Shown here piece by piece: positions 25,417 to 33,875 of a stretch of 47,313 nt of DNA; the first letter of the stretch is position 1; every line of letters starts with the position of its first letter. The translations under genes were made by a program, and so were the position numbers. The DNA is from an uncultured Clostridia bacterium. GTDB taxonomy: Bacteria; Bacillota; Clostridia; Christensenellales; UBA1750. Under the pieces are notes generated by a model. That model was not told where the DNA came from and did not search any database. It worked only from the letters and a program-made list of their open reading frames with translations. The DNA is taken from positions 1 through 47,313 of the forward strand of contig CALWRM010000087.1 of assembly GCA_944383925.1 (NCBI GenBank), read 5' to 3'.

Positions 25417-26744
25417 AGAAGGGACTGCTGGCCCTGCTGGCGCTCGCCTGCCTGCTGCTGACGGGATGCCAATACATCTCGCTGCCCGTCGGTGAGGAGC
25501 ACGCGGCGCCCTATCTCTCCGTCGCCGGCCAGGTGGCAGAGGCGATGGCAGGCGGAGACTTCGAGGCAGCCCGCACGAGCTTTGACCAAAACCTGCTGGA
25601 CAGCGTGACGGCCCAGACCCTGGAGGATATCTGGTTGCAGCTACAGCTGCAATACGGTCCCTACGAGGGGACGGTGTCCAGCACGGCGACCTGGCAGGGC
25701 GGTATGCGGACCTATAGCCTCCTGGGCTTTGCCAGGGGCAACGTCTATTTGCAGCTCGTCTTCGAGGACGAGGGCGTTGTGGGCGGCATCTGGTTTGGAC
25801 CGGACCCCTCCAGCCAGGGACAGGAACTGGCGGCGCCCGACGATGTGGAGGAGACCGCCGGCGTCCTGAAGGTGGAGGAGGGCGTGGAACTTCCCTACGC
25901 CCTGACGCGGCCCAAGGGCTTGCAGCCGGGGGAAAAGACCCCCGTCGTCGTGCTGGTTCACGGCTCCGGCTCCAGCGATAAGAACGAGAGCATCGGCGCC
26001 GTTTCGCCCTTTGCGGACATCGCCTGGGGATTGGCCAGGCGCGGCGTCTCCTGCCTGCGCTATGACAAGCGCACCTTCGTTTATGGCGCGGAGTACACCC
26101 AGCAGCAGATCCAGGACATGACCGTGGAGGAAGAGGTGATCCGGGACGCCCTGGCCTTTATCCAGGAGGCGGGGAGCCTGGAGGAAGCCAGTTGCGTGGT
26201 GTTGGTGGGGCACTCCTTGGGAGGCATGCTGGCCCCGCGCATCGCCGACGAGAGCGGGGAGCTGGCCGGTTTGGCTTGCCTGGCTGGCTCGCCCAGACAG
26301 CTGTGGGAGATCAGCCTGGACCAGAACCTCCAGGCCCTGGGCAATCCGCAGACCCTGCCGGCCGAACTGGAAGCGGAGCTGGAGAAGGCCAAGGATATCC
26401 AGGGACTGGATGCGGAGGACACCCTGTTCGGCATGGGCGCCGCCTACGTCCAGGATCTGGACCTGCATCCCGCCCAGGCTTCCTTGGACCGATTGAACCT
26501 GCCGATCGCCATCTTCCAGGGCGGGGAGGATTTTCAGGTGGGCGAGAAGGACTATGCCGCCTGGGAGCAGGCCCTGCAATCCTACGCGGGCAGGAGCGAA
26601 TTTCACTACTATCCGGAGCTCAACCATCTTTTCGTCGCCGGCACGACCAAAGAGGAAGGCCTGTACGGCTATCTGAAGCCGGCAGCGGTGGACGAAGCCC
26701 TGCTGGACGACCTGGCCGCCTTTGTCCTTTCCTGCGCGTCATAA
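25413..26744 (+). CDS. Lipoprotein alpha/beta hydrolase with DUF3887-like N-terminal domain
   Basis: This 443-residue protein begins with a lipoprotein signal (lipobox LLTGC, Cys19). A DUF3887-like domain (about 35-135) follows, with VAEAMAGGDFEAARTSFDQNL and GFARGNVYLQLVFED. Then comes an alpha/beta hydrolase domain (about 150-443) with the oxyanion region VVVLVHGSGSSDKNE, the nucleophile elbow VGHSLGG (Ser about 267), an acid around GGEDFQV and catalytic His in YYPELNHLF. It should act as an esterase on the outer face of the membrane; substrate unknown. Its ATG overlaps the ispE stop by ATGA, with AAAGGAGG upstream. The pairing of ispE with an extracellular esterase is probably only transcriptional convenience. 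Confidence 0.85.
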   Translation: MKKGLLALLALACLLLTGCQYISLPVGEEHAAPYLSVAGQVAEAMAGGDFEAARTSFDQNLLDSVTAQTLEDIWLQLQLQYGPYEGTVSSTATWQGGMRTYSLLGFARGNVYLQLVFEDEGVVGGIWFGPDPSSQGQELAAPDDVEETAGVLKVEEGVELPYALTRPKGLQPGEKTPVVVLVHGSGSSDKNESIGAVSPFADIAWGLARRGVSCLRYDKRTFVYGAEYTQQQIQDMTVEEEVIRDALAFIQEAGSLEEASCVVLVGHSLGGMLAPRIADESGELAGLACLAGSPRQLWEISLDQNLQALGNPQTLPAELEAELEKAKDIQGLDAEDTLFGMGAAYVQDLDLHPAQASLDRLNLPIAIFQGGEDFQVGEKDYAAWEQALQSYAGRSEFHYYPELNHLFVAGTTKEEGLYGYLKPAAVDEALLDDLAAFVLSCAS

Positions 26745-26774
26745 AAGGGGAGCAGACAGGGTGTACCACATGAC

Positions 26775-26857
26775 AAAACGCAATTTCACATGATGAAAAC
26801 CTGTTGCATTGTCAAGGCCTTCCGTGTATCATAATATGCGGATGGAAATTGCGTTTT
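26775..26857 (+). promoter_or_regulatory. 13-bp inverted repeat bracketing the promoter of the sugar-acid operon
   Basis: AAAACGCAATTTC (26775-26787) is perfectly repeated in inverted form as GAAATTGCGTTTT (26845-26857). Between them lies a promoter, TTGTCA (26809-26814) and TAATAT (26832-26837), spaced 17 nt. The right arm runs into T7. A further hairpin TTAGGCG/CGCCTAA (26859-26865 with 26871-26877) follows in the leader. It may be paired operators or a long-loop terminator for the upstream gene. Confidence 0.6.
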
Positions 26858-26909
26858 TTTAGGCGTTGTTCGCCTAAGAAAACCGGAAATCAAAAGGGAG
26901 GGACTTAAG

Positions 26910-28289
26910 TTGACCAAGGAGAATTACGAGAGCACGTTGGCGTACACAAATACGAATTCTAAGCCGACCGATCTTAAGATCACGGACATGCGTTTTGTGG
27001 ACATCGTCGGCGCTCCCATGCACTGCACCCTGCTGCGCCTGGAGACCAACCAGGGCATCACCGGCTACGGCGAGGTTCGCGACGGCGCTTCCAAGCTCTA
27101 TGCCCAGATGCTCAAGCGTTTCCTCATCGGCGAAAACCCCTGCAACATCGACAAGATCTTCCGCCGCATTAAGCAGTTCGGCGGCCAGTCCCGCCAGGCC
27201 GGCGGCGTTTGCGCCGTGGAAATCGCCTGCTGGGATATCGCCGGCAAGGCCTATGGCATCCCCGTTTACCAGATGCTGGGCGGCAAGTTCCGCGATAAGA
27301 TCCGCATGTATTGCGACACCGACGTCGATGGCAAGGATACCGGCCTGAACATGGGCAACGCCTTGAAAAAGCGCATCGAGAAGAACGGCTACACCATGCT
27401 CAAGATGGACCTTGGCATTGGCCAGCTGACCGGCGTGGAGGGCGCCCTGAGCGCTCCCATCGGCTTCCTTGAGGAAGGCCGCGAGCTGTGGAAGAAGGCC
27501 CGCGAGGCCAAGGCTGCCGGCGACGTGGCTGCCGCCCGTTACTGGAGCAACCGCGCCTACGACTACCAGAACATCGCCCACCCCTTCACCGGCATCCACA
27601 TCACCGAGAAGGGCTTCGATTACCTGGAGAACTACGTGGAAGAGGTCCGCAGCGTCATCGGCTATGAGATTCCGCTGTCCATCGACCACTTCGGCCACAT
27701 CGGCATCGACGACTGCATCAAGCTGGCCAAGCGCGTGGAGCGCTTCAACCTCTGCTGGCTGGAGGACCTGATCCCCTGGCAGCTGACCGACCAGTACGTG
27801 CGCCTGAACCAGTCCACCACCTCTCCCATCGCCACGGGCGAGGATATCTACCTCAAGGAGAACTTCAAGCCCCTGCTCGAGAGCGGCGGCGTGAGCGTGA
27901 TCCATCCCGACATCCTGTCCTCCGGCGGCATCCTGGAGAACAAGAAGATCGGCGACATGGCTATGGAATACGGCGTGCAGATGGCCGTGCATATGGCGGA
28001 GACCCCCGTTGCCTGCCTGGCCGCTGTGCAGTCCGTGGCCGCCACCGAGAACTTCCTGGCCCTGGAGTTCCACTCCAACGATGTGCCCTGGTGGAGCGAC
28101 ATGGTTAAGGACGCCGAGAAGCCCAGGATCGTGGACGGCTTCATGGCCGTGCCCGAGAAGCCCGGCATCGGCATCGACGAGCTGGACGACGAAGTGCTGG
28201 CCGCGCATGTGCATCCCGAAATCCCCGGCGTGTGGGAGCCCACCACCGAATGGGACAACTGGATGAGCCACGACCGCCTCTGGTCCTAA
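26910..28289 (+). CDS. Enolase-superfamily sugar-acid dehydratase
   Basis: This 459-residue protein is a mandelate racemase/muconate lactonising enzyme superfamily member. Candidate metal ligands are D259 (SIDHFGH), E285 (CWLEDLIPW) and E311 (ATGEDIY). Likely acid/base residues are H260/H263 and H361 (QMAVHMAETP), with K165 in LKMDLGI. The spacing and the DHFGH motif recall the mannonate dehydratase-type subgroup, which dehydrates aldonic acids to 2-keto-3-deoxy acids. A dehydratase role fits the two SDR genes that follow. The start is TTG at 26910, 7 nt from GGGAGGGA, the only plausible start near an RBS. No signal peptide. Substrate (fuconate, mannonate, galactonate or other) is not decided by sequence alone. 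Confidence 0.8.
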   Translation: MTKENYESTLAYTNTNSKPTDLKITDMRFVDIVGAPMHCTLLRLETNQGITGYGEVRDGASKLYAQMLKRFLIGENPCNIDKIFRRIKQFGGQSRQAGGVCAVEIACWDIAGKAYGIPVYQMLGGKFRDKIRMYCDTDVDGKDTGLNMGNALKKRIEKNGYTMLKMDLGIGQLTGVEGALSAPIGFLEEGRELWKKAREAKAAGDVAAARYWSNRAYDYQNIAHPFTGIHITEKGFDYLENYVEEVRSVIGYEIPLSIDHFGHIGIDDCIKLAKRVERFNLCWLEDLIPWQLTDQYVRLNQSTTSPIATGEDIYLKENFKPLLESGGVSVIHPDILSSGGILENKKIGDMAMEYGVQMAVHMAETPVACLAAVQSVAATENFLALEFHSNDVPWWSDMVKDAEKPRIVDGFMAVPEKPGIGIDELDDEVLAAHVHPEIPGVWEPTTEWDNWMSHDRLWS

Positions 28290-28327
28290 GGCGCATACAA
28301 AAAGAATCACTCATTGCATAACCAGCA

Positions 28328-28365
28328 GGGGAAGCCGGTACTGCCTGTGCGGTGCCGGCTTCCCC
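28328..28365 (+). promoter_or_regulatory. Intercistronic hairpin
   Basis: GGGGAAGCCGG (28328-28338) is perfectly complementary to CCGGCTTCCCC (28355-28365). No T-run follows, so it probably acts as an mRNA stability or processing element rather than a terminator. Confidence 0.55.
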
Positions 28366-28402
28366 AAGTACATGGCTTAAAAAGTACATGGGGGAAAACA
28401 TT

Positions 28403-29152
28403 ATGCGTTTTTCTGGAAAGACCGTTTACATCACCGAGGCTTCCAGCGCCGTTGGCGAGGCCCTTGCCCGCCGCTTTGCCTCCGAGGGCGCGAACCTGGT
28501 GTTGGGCGATGCCTGCCCCTGTTTGGTCAAGGAGTTGGAGGAGAAGGGCGCAAAGGTTTTGAACGTGCAGGGCGCTCCCATCCACTACGAGCAGGCTGAG
28601 GCCAGGCTTGCCGAAATCCTCAAGACCTTCCCCAGGGTGGACGCCCTGATCTTCAATAACAACAAGGCGATCAAGACCAGCATCGAAAACCTCGAGCGGG
28701 CCGTGTTCGACGAGCAGATGAACTACAACCTCAAATCCGCCTTTGTTCTGACCCGCACCTTGGGCGAGCACATGGGCGGCTATGGCAACGGCAAGCTGGT
28801 CTTCGTCAGCTCCATTCACGACGATAAGCCCACCGGCTCCACCCCCTTCTATTCCGTGGCCAAGGGCGGCATCACCATGCTCAGCAAGGAAGCCGCGCTC
28901 TTCTTCGGCCGCAAGGGCCTGCAGTCCAACGTGATCGAGTTGGGCGCGCTGGAAGGCGACGACGAGACCTTCAAGAGCGAATTTGCCGGCCAGTATGTCT
29001 ATATGGAACACCGCATCCCCAGGGGCAAAGCAGGGAAGCCCGAGGAGGTCGCCGGCATCGCCGCCTTCCTCGCCAGCGAGGACTCCAACTTTGTCAACGG
29101 CGCGTCCATCCGCGCGGACGGCGGGTTCATGCTCCATTACAGATTCCGCTGA
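28403..29152 (+). CDS. SDR family oxidoreductase with degenerate glycine motif
   Basis: This 249-residue classical-type short-chain dehydrogenase keeps the full catalytic tetrad: N109 (NYNLKSAF), S137 (VFVSSIHD), Y150 and K154 (FYSVAKGG). It also has the C-terminal ASIRADGGFML motif. The cofactor loop, normally TGxxxGxG, reads T11-E-A-S-S-A-V-G18, with two of three glycines replaced, and the NNAG motif reads NNNK. NAD(P) binding may therefore be altered or lost. The ATG at 28403 follows GGGGG. It lies between the dehydratase and a canonical SDR separated by only 18 nt, suggesting one operon and possibly a heteromeric partner role. Confidence 0.8.
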   Translation: MRFSGKTVYITEASSAVGEALARRFASEGANLVLGDACPCLVKELEEKGAKVLNVQGAPIHYEQAEARLAEILKTFPRVDALIFNNNKAIKTSIENLERAVFDEQMNYNLKSAFVLTRTLGEHMGGYGNGKLVFVSSIHDDKPTGSTPFYSVAKGGITMLSKEAALFFGRKGLQSNVIELGALEGDDETFKSEFAGQYVYMEHRIPRGKAGKPEEVAGIAAFLASEDSNFVNGASIRADGGFMLHYRFR

Positions 29153-29170
29153 TAGGGGGAGGCAAAAACA

Positions 29171-29962
29171 ATGTTTGATTTGACTGGTAAGGTTGCCATT
29201 GTCACCGGCAGCGGCAAGGGCATCGGCAAGGGCATTGCCCGTTGCCTCATCAAGGCTGGCGCCAAGGTTTGCCTGAACTGCGTGTCCAACCGCGCCATCG
29301 CCGAGGAAACCCTGAAGGAAATGCAGGCCCTGGGCGGCGAGGACTGCGCCATCCTGATCCAGGCCGACGTTTCCGACTTCGAACAGGCCCAGAACATGGT
29401 CAAGGAGACCGTGGCCAAGTGGGGCAAGCTGGATATCCTGGTCAACAACGCCGCCTTGCAGAAGAACATGGACTTCGACGAGTATCCCGAGGAGTTCTAT
29501 GACCTGCTCATCAACGTCAACCTGGGCGGCTATACCAACATGATGCGCGCCTGCCTGCCCTATCTGAAGGAGACCAAGGGCTCCATCACCATGATCTCCT
29601 CCGTGCACGGCAAGCGCCCCACGGACTTTGACCCCGTTTACGCCATCACCAAGGGCGGCATGCATATGCTCATGCGCGAGGCGGCCATCGAGTTTGCCAA
29701 TTACGGCGTGCGCGTCAACATGATCCTGCCCGCTGGCGTGAAGATCGAGTTCAAGTCCGGCAACCCCGCAAGCTTTAAGGGACCGGAGCGCAAGCTGGAT
29801 ATCGACAACAAGATGCTCTTTGAAAAGTATCCCACCTACGCTCTGGGCCGCACGGGCCTACCGGACGATTCTGGCTATCTGTGCGTCTACCTGGCCAGCC
29901 AGGAAGCCGAGCACATCACCGGCGCCGCCATCCGCGCAGACGGCGGTTCCATGCTCAAATAA
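29171..29962 (+). CDS. SDR family NAD(P)-dependent oxidoreductase
   Basis: This 263-residue classical short-chain dehydrogenase has the canonical TGSGKGIG cofactor loop near residue 13, NNAA, the catalytic Asn in LINVNLGG, Ser in TMISSVHGK and Tyr/Lys in YAITKGG. The C-terminus ends [13 protein letters not shown]. It shares the [15 protein letters not shown] segment after the catalytic Ser with its upstream neighbour, so the two look like diverged duplicates. The enzymes probably oxidise a sugar or reduce a keto-sugar acid linked to the dehydratase. The ATG follows GGGGGAGG. A terminator follows. Confidence 0.88.
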   Translation: MFDLTGKVAIVTGSGKGIGKGIARCLIKAGAKVCLNCVSNRAIAEETLKEMQALGGEDCAILIQADVSDFEQAQNMVKETVAKWGKLDILVNNAALQKNMDFDEYPEEFYDLLINVNLGGYTNMMRACLPYLKETKGSITMISSVHGKRPTDFDPVYAITKGGMHMLMREAAIEFANYGVRVNMILPAGVKIEFKSGNPASFKGPERKLDIDNKMLFEKYPTYALGRTGLPDDSGYLCVYLASQEAEHITGAAIRADGGSMLK

Positions 29963-29984
29963 GAGGGACTTCAAAAGACCAATG

Positions 29985-30021
29985 GGCGCTTCCTTCAACC
30001 CGTCAGGAAGCGCCTTTTTTT
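29985..30021 (+). terminator. Rho-independent terminator after the dehydratase-SDR operon
   Basis: GGCGCTTCCT (29985-29994) pairs with AGGAAGCGCC (30005-30014), 10-nt loop, followed by T7. Confidence 0.9.
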
Positions 30022-30114
30022 GCCGCTTGGAAGGTTTGCAGCCCGCCGGTGGCGAATAGAAAAACCAAGCGCCCCTTCTTTCGGGACGGGGATCGTATAG
30101 GAGGCAGATGTAGC

Positions 30115-31788
30115 ATGAAGTATTGCGTCGGCATCGACTTTGGCACCCTTTCCGCCAGGGCCCTGCTGGTGGAGGTGGGCACCGGCCGCGAGCTGTCCAC
30201 GGCCGTTTGCGAATACCCCCACGCCGTGATGGACGAGCATCTCCCGGACGGAACCCCTCTCATGCCCGATTGGGCCCTGCAACATCCCAAGGATTATCTC
30301 GACGCCATCGCGGCCACCGTGCCCGAGGTGATCCGCCAGGCGGGCGTGGACAAGAACGACGTGGTGGGCGTTGGCATCGACTTCACCGCCTGCACCATGC
30401 TCCCGGTCTATCGCGACGGAACCCCCCTCTGCTTCGACGAGGCGCTGACCTCCAACCCCCACGCCTATGTCAAGCTGTGGAAGCACCACGCCGCCCAGGC
30501 CCACGCAAACCGGCTCAACGAGATCGCCGCCGCCCGCGGCGAAAAGTTCCTGGCCCGATACGGCGGAAAAATCTCCTCCGAATGGATGGTGCCCAAGATC
30601 TGGCAGATCCTGGACGAGGCGCCGGAAATCTACGAAAAGGCGGACCGCTTCCTGGAGGCGGCGGACTGGGTCGTTTGGCAGCTGTGCGGCAAGGAGATGC
30701 GCAACTCCTGCACGGCCGGATATAAGGCCATCTGGCATAAGCGGGAGGGATATCCCTCCTCGGACTTCTTCAAGGCGCTGGACCCCAGGCTGGAAAACCT
30801 GGTGGACGAAAAGCTTTCCCGGGAAATCCACTCCATCGGCGAAAAGGCCGGCGAGATCACCGAAAAGGCTGCCGCCTTCTCCGGCCTGCCCGTGGGCTGC
30901 GCCGTGGCCGTCGCCAACGTGGACGCCCACGTATCCGTGCCGGCCCTTGGCATTTGCGAAAGCGGCAACATGCTCATGATCATGGGAACCTCCACCTGCC
31001 ATATCCACCTGGGCGATGAGGAAAGGATCGTGCCGGGGATGTGCGGCGTCGTCGAGGACGGCGTTTTGCCCGGCTTCATGGGCTATGAGGCCGGCCAGAG
31101 CTGCGTGGGCGATCATTTCAACTGGTTTGTGGAAAACCTCGCCTGCGCCGACTATGAGCGGGAGGCCAAGGAGCGGGGACTGAGCCTGCACCAGCTGCTG
31201 ACCGAAAAGGCCGAGAAGCTGGCCGTGGGCGAGAGCGGACTTGTGGCGTTGGATTGGTGGAACGGCAACCGTTCTGTGCTCGTGGATGTGGACCTGACGG
31301 GCATGATCCTCGGCCTCACCCTGTTGACCAAGCCCGAGGAGATCTATCGCGCCCTGATCGAGGCCACCGCCTACGGAACCAGGAAGATCATCGAGACCTT
31401 TGAGGAGAGCGGCGTGCCCATCACCGGGCTGTATGCCTGCGGCGGTATCGCCGAAAAGAATCCTTTCGCCATGCAGATCTACGCCGATGTGACCGGTAAG
31501 GAGATCCGCGTGGCCCGCTCCGCCCAGTCCCCTGCGCTGGGCAGCGCCATGTTTGGCGCCGTGGCCGCCGGCAAGGCCAAGGGCGGCTACGATTCCATCT
31601 TCGAGGCGGCCAAGGAGATGGGCGGCGTGAAGGAGAGGAGCTTCCAGCCCGTGGAGGAGAACCAACGGGTATACGATCAGCTTTACGCCGAGTATTCCAT
31701 CCTGCACGACTACTTCGGCAGGGGCGAGAACAACGTCATGAAGCGGCTTAAGAAGATCAAGGCCGAACAAATCGCCAAGAAGCTGTAG
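30115..31788 (+). CDS. araB: Ribulokinase (FGGY family)
   Basis: AraB phosphorylates L-ribulose (and often D-ribulose) at C5 in the cytosol. At 557 residues it is the family length. The N-terminal ATP-binding motif [62 protein letters not shown] and [17 protein letters not shown] are characteristic of AraB rather than other FGGY kinases. GTSTCHIHL and [22 protein letters not shown] complete the nucleotide site. The ATG at 30115 follows TAGGAGG; the open frame upstream crosses the terminator and is not used. No araA or araD is present; its neighbour is an alpha-L-fucosidase. Family is secure, but activity on a ketose other than L-ribulose is possible here. Confidence 0.85.
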   Translation: MKYCVGIDFGTLSARALLVEVGTGRELSTAVCEYPHAVMDEHLPDGTPLMPDWALQHPKDYLDAIAATVPEVIRQAGVDKNDVVGVGIDFTACTMLPVYRDGTPLCFDEALTSNPHAYVKLWKHHAAQAHANRLNEIAAARGEKFLARYGGKISSEWMVPKIWQILDEAPEIYEKADRFLEAADWVVWQLCGKEMRNSCTAGYKAIWHKREGYPSSDFFKALDPRLENLVDEKLSREIHSIGEKAGEITEKAAAFSGLPVGCAVAVANVDAHVSVPALGICESGNMLMIMGTSTCHIHLGDEERIVPGMCGVVEDGVLPGFMGYEAGQSCVGDHFNWFVENLACADYEREAKERGLSLHQLLTEKAEKLAVGESGLVALDWWNGNRSVLVDVDLTGMILGLTLLTKPEEIYRALIEATAYGTRKIIETFEESGVPITGLYACGGIAEKNPFAMQIYADVTGKEIRVARSAQSPALGSAMFGAVAAGKAKGGYDSIFEAAKEMGGVKERSFQPVEENQRVYDQLYAEYSILHDYFGRGENNVMKRLKKIKAEQIAKKL

Positions 31789-31844
31789 GGCGTTTCGCCC
31801 TTTGGCGCATATAGCGCGGATAAAAGCGAAATGGAGGGACGAAA

Positions 31845-33143
31845 ATGGACTTGAGAAAGGCGCGCCAGGAGCGCACGGTGCAGTTTCGCAAGGATCGCTT
31901 CGGTATGTTCATTCACTGGGGTATTTACGCCATCCCTGCCAGGGGAGAGTGGGTGCGCTCGCAGGAGCGCATCTCCGTGGAGGACTATCAGCCCTTCTTT
32001 GATAGCTTCAATCCCTACGAATACGATCCCAAGGCCTGGGCCAAGCTGGCCAAGGAGGCCGGCATGAAGTATGCGGTGCTGACCACCAAGCACCACGACG
32101 GCTTCTGCCTGTTCGATTCCAAGCTCACCGACTACAAGGCCACCAACACCCCCGCCGGCCGGGATCTGGTGCGCGAATATGTGGACGCCTTCCGGGCCGA
32201 AGGCCTGAAGATCGGCTTTTATTACTCCTTGCTCGACTGGCATCACCCGGATTATCCTGCCTATGCGGATAGAAACCACCCCATGCGCGGCAACGAGGCC
32301 GTGCGCGAGGCCGAGAAGGAGAAGGACTTCTCCCGCTATGTGGAGTACCTCCATGGCCAGGTGCGCGAGCTGTTGACCAATTACGGCAAGATCGACATCA
32401 TCTGGTTTGACTTCTCCTATGGGGAGATGAGCGGGGAAAAGTGGGAGGCCACCAAGCTGGTCAAGATGGTGCGCGAGCTGCAACCCGGCATCCTGATCGA
32501 CAACCGCCTGGAGGGCAGCGGCGACGCGGTCGGCTCCATCAAGACGGCCAACCCCAACTTCTACGCGGGCGATTTCGACGGCCCCGAGCAGATCATTCCG
32601 CCCGAGGGCGTGATCGACGAGCTGGGCGATCCCGTGCCCTGGGAAGCCTGCCTCACCCTCAACGACAATTGGGGCTACACCGCAAAGGACCACAACTACA
32701 AGACCCCCGAGCAGGTGGTCCGCGCCATCGTGGAGTGCGTGAGCAAGAACGGCAACATCCTGCTCAACGTCGGCCCCGACGCCCGCGGCAACATCCCCGA
32801 GGAGTCTGTGCAGATCCTCAAGGCCGTCGGCAAGTGGATGAAGAAGAACGGCAAGTCCATCTACGGCTGCAGCCGCTGCGAGCTGGACAAGCCCGAGTGG
32901 GGCCGCTATACCCAAAACGGCAAGTTCCTCTACGCCCACATCTACGACAGGGGCATCGGTCCCACCGCCTTCAAGGGCTTGGCGGGCAAGATCAAAAAGG
33001 CAAGGCTGCTCATGGACGATAGCGAAATCAAGGTGGAAAAGCCCTGGAACGCCGGCCAGTATCCGGAGTATGCCTTCATCAACTTCGGTTCGACCACCTT
33101 GCCGGATCCCATTGACACCGTGGTGGAGCTTGAACTAGAATAA
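31845..33143 (+). CDS. Cytoplasmic alpha-L-fucosidase, GH29
   Basis: GH29 enzymes release terminal L-fucose by a retaining mechanism. The 432-residue protein starts with RFGMFIHWGIYAIPARGEW, then KYAVLTTKHHDGFCLFDS, FRAEGLKIGFYYSLLDWHHPDY and IDIIWFDFSYGEM, where D189 is the likely nucleophile. The acid/base residue is variable in GH29 and I do not assign it. A small C-terminal beta domain follows (about 345-432). There is no signal peptide, so it should act on imported fucosyl oligosaccharides. The ATG follows GGAGGGACG 56 nt after araB, suggesting one operon. Confidence 0.9.
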   Translation: MDLRKARQERTVQFRKDRFGMFIHWGIYAIPARGEWVRSQERISVEDYQPFFDSFNPYEYDPKAWAKLAKEAGMKYAVLTTKHHDGFCLFDSKLTDYKATNTPAGRDLVREYVDAFRAEGLKIGFYYSLLDWHHPDYPAYADRNHPMRGNEAVREAEKEKDFSRYVEYLHGQVRELLTNYGKIDIIWFDFSYGEMSGEKWEATKLVKMVRELQPGILIDNRLEGSGDAVGSIKTANPNFYAGDFDGPEQIIPPEGVIDELGDPVPWEACLTLNDNWGYTAKDHNYKTPEQVVRAIVECVSKNGNILLNVGPDARGNIPEESVQILKAVGKWMKKNGKSIYGCSRCELDKPEWGRYTQNGKFLYAHIYDRGIGPTAFKGLAGKIKKARLLMDDSEIKVEKPWNAGQYPEYAFINFGSTTLPDPIDTVVELELE

Positions 33144-33177
33144 GCGGGTAGGGCGCGCCCGTCGCGCCCGCACGCAA

Positions 33178-33233
33178 ACGACAAGCCTGCTTGCAGGGGA
33201 TGTGGTTGGAAAGCATCCCCTGCCTTTTGTCGT
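33178..33233 (+). terminator. Terminator after the fucosidase gene
   Basis: GCAGGGGATG (33193-33202) pairs with CATCCCCTGC (33214-33223). An outer stem ACGACAA/TTGTCGT (33178-33184 with 33227-33233) extends it; the segment CTTTTG lies between. Confidence 0.75.
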
Positions 33234-33281
33234 GTCCAAACGACAGGGGCAGGCGGCATTCTCCAAGGAGGAAGGACGCAC

Positions 33282-33848
33282 GTGCATTTGATCGTTGGCC
33301 TGGGCAATCCGGGCAAGGAGTTTGAACACACCAGACACAATGCCGGCTTTGACACCGTTTCCCTCTTGGCGGAAAAGCACAACATCCGCCTGAACAAGAG
33401 CCGCTGCAAGGCCCTGACGGGGGAGGGCGTGATCGCCGGGCAAAAGGTGTTGCTGGCCCTGCCGCAAACCTATATGAACCTGTCCGGCGAGGCGGTTTCC
33501 CCGCTGATGTCGTTCTATAAACTGCCCCTGACGAATTTACTGGTGGTGTACGACGACATCGACCTGCCCAAGGGCCGGCTGCGCGTCCGGCCGGGCGGAA
33601 GCGCGGGGACCCACAACGGCATGCGCTCCATCATCTATCGGTTGGGGCAGGACGCCTTCGCCAGGGTGCGCGTGGGCATCGGCAAGCCGGATAACCCCCA
33701 GATGGACCTGAAGGACTTCGTGATCGGTCATTATCCCAGGGAGGACTGGAAGGAAATGTTCGATTGCTTTTTGCGCGCCGGCGAGGCGGTGGAGGAGATC
33801 CTGGCCAACGGCGTGGAAAAGGCGATGAGCAGGTTCAACGGCGCCTAG
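33282..33848 (+). CDS. pth: Peptidyl-tRNA hydrolase
   Basis: Pth cleaves the ester bond of peptidyl-tRNAs dropped from ribosomes, recycling tRNA. The 188-residue protein has the family signature LIVGLGNPGKEFEHTRHNAGFDTV with the catalytic His in TRHNAGF, LPQTYMNLSGEAV, and VVYDDIDLPKGRLRVRPGGSAGTHNGMRSI with the conserved Asp and Asn. The start is GTG at 33282, 6 nt after the strong AAGGAGGAAGG; it yields the expected N-terminus, and no ATG does. It is followed closely by mfd, the usual Firmicute order. Confidence 0.96.
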   Translation: MHLIVGLGNPGKEFEHTRHNAGFDTVSLLAEKHNIRLNKSRCKALTGEGVIAGQKVLLALPQTYMNLSGEAVSPLMSFYKLPLTNLLVVYDDIDLPKGRLRVRPGGSAGTHNGMRSIIYRLGQDAFARVRVGIGKPDNPQMDLKDFVIGHYPREDWKEMFDCFLRAGEAVEEILANGVEKAMSRFNGA

Positions 33849-33875
33849 GCCTTGGAGTAGAAAAGGAGAGATTGC

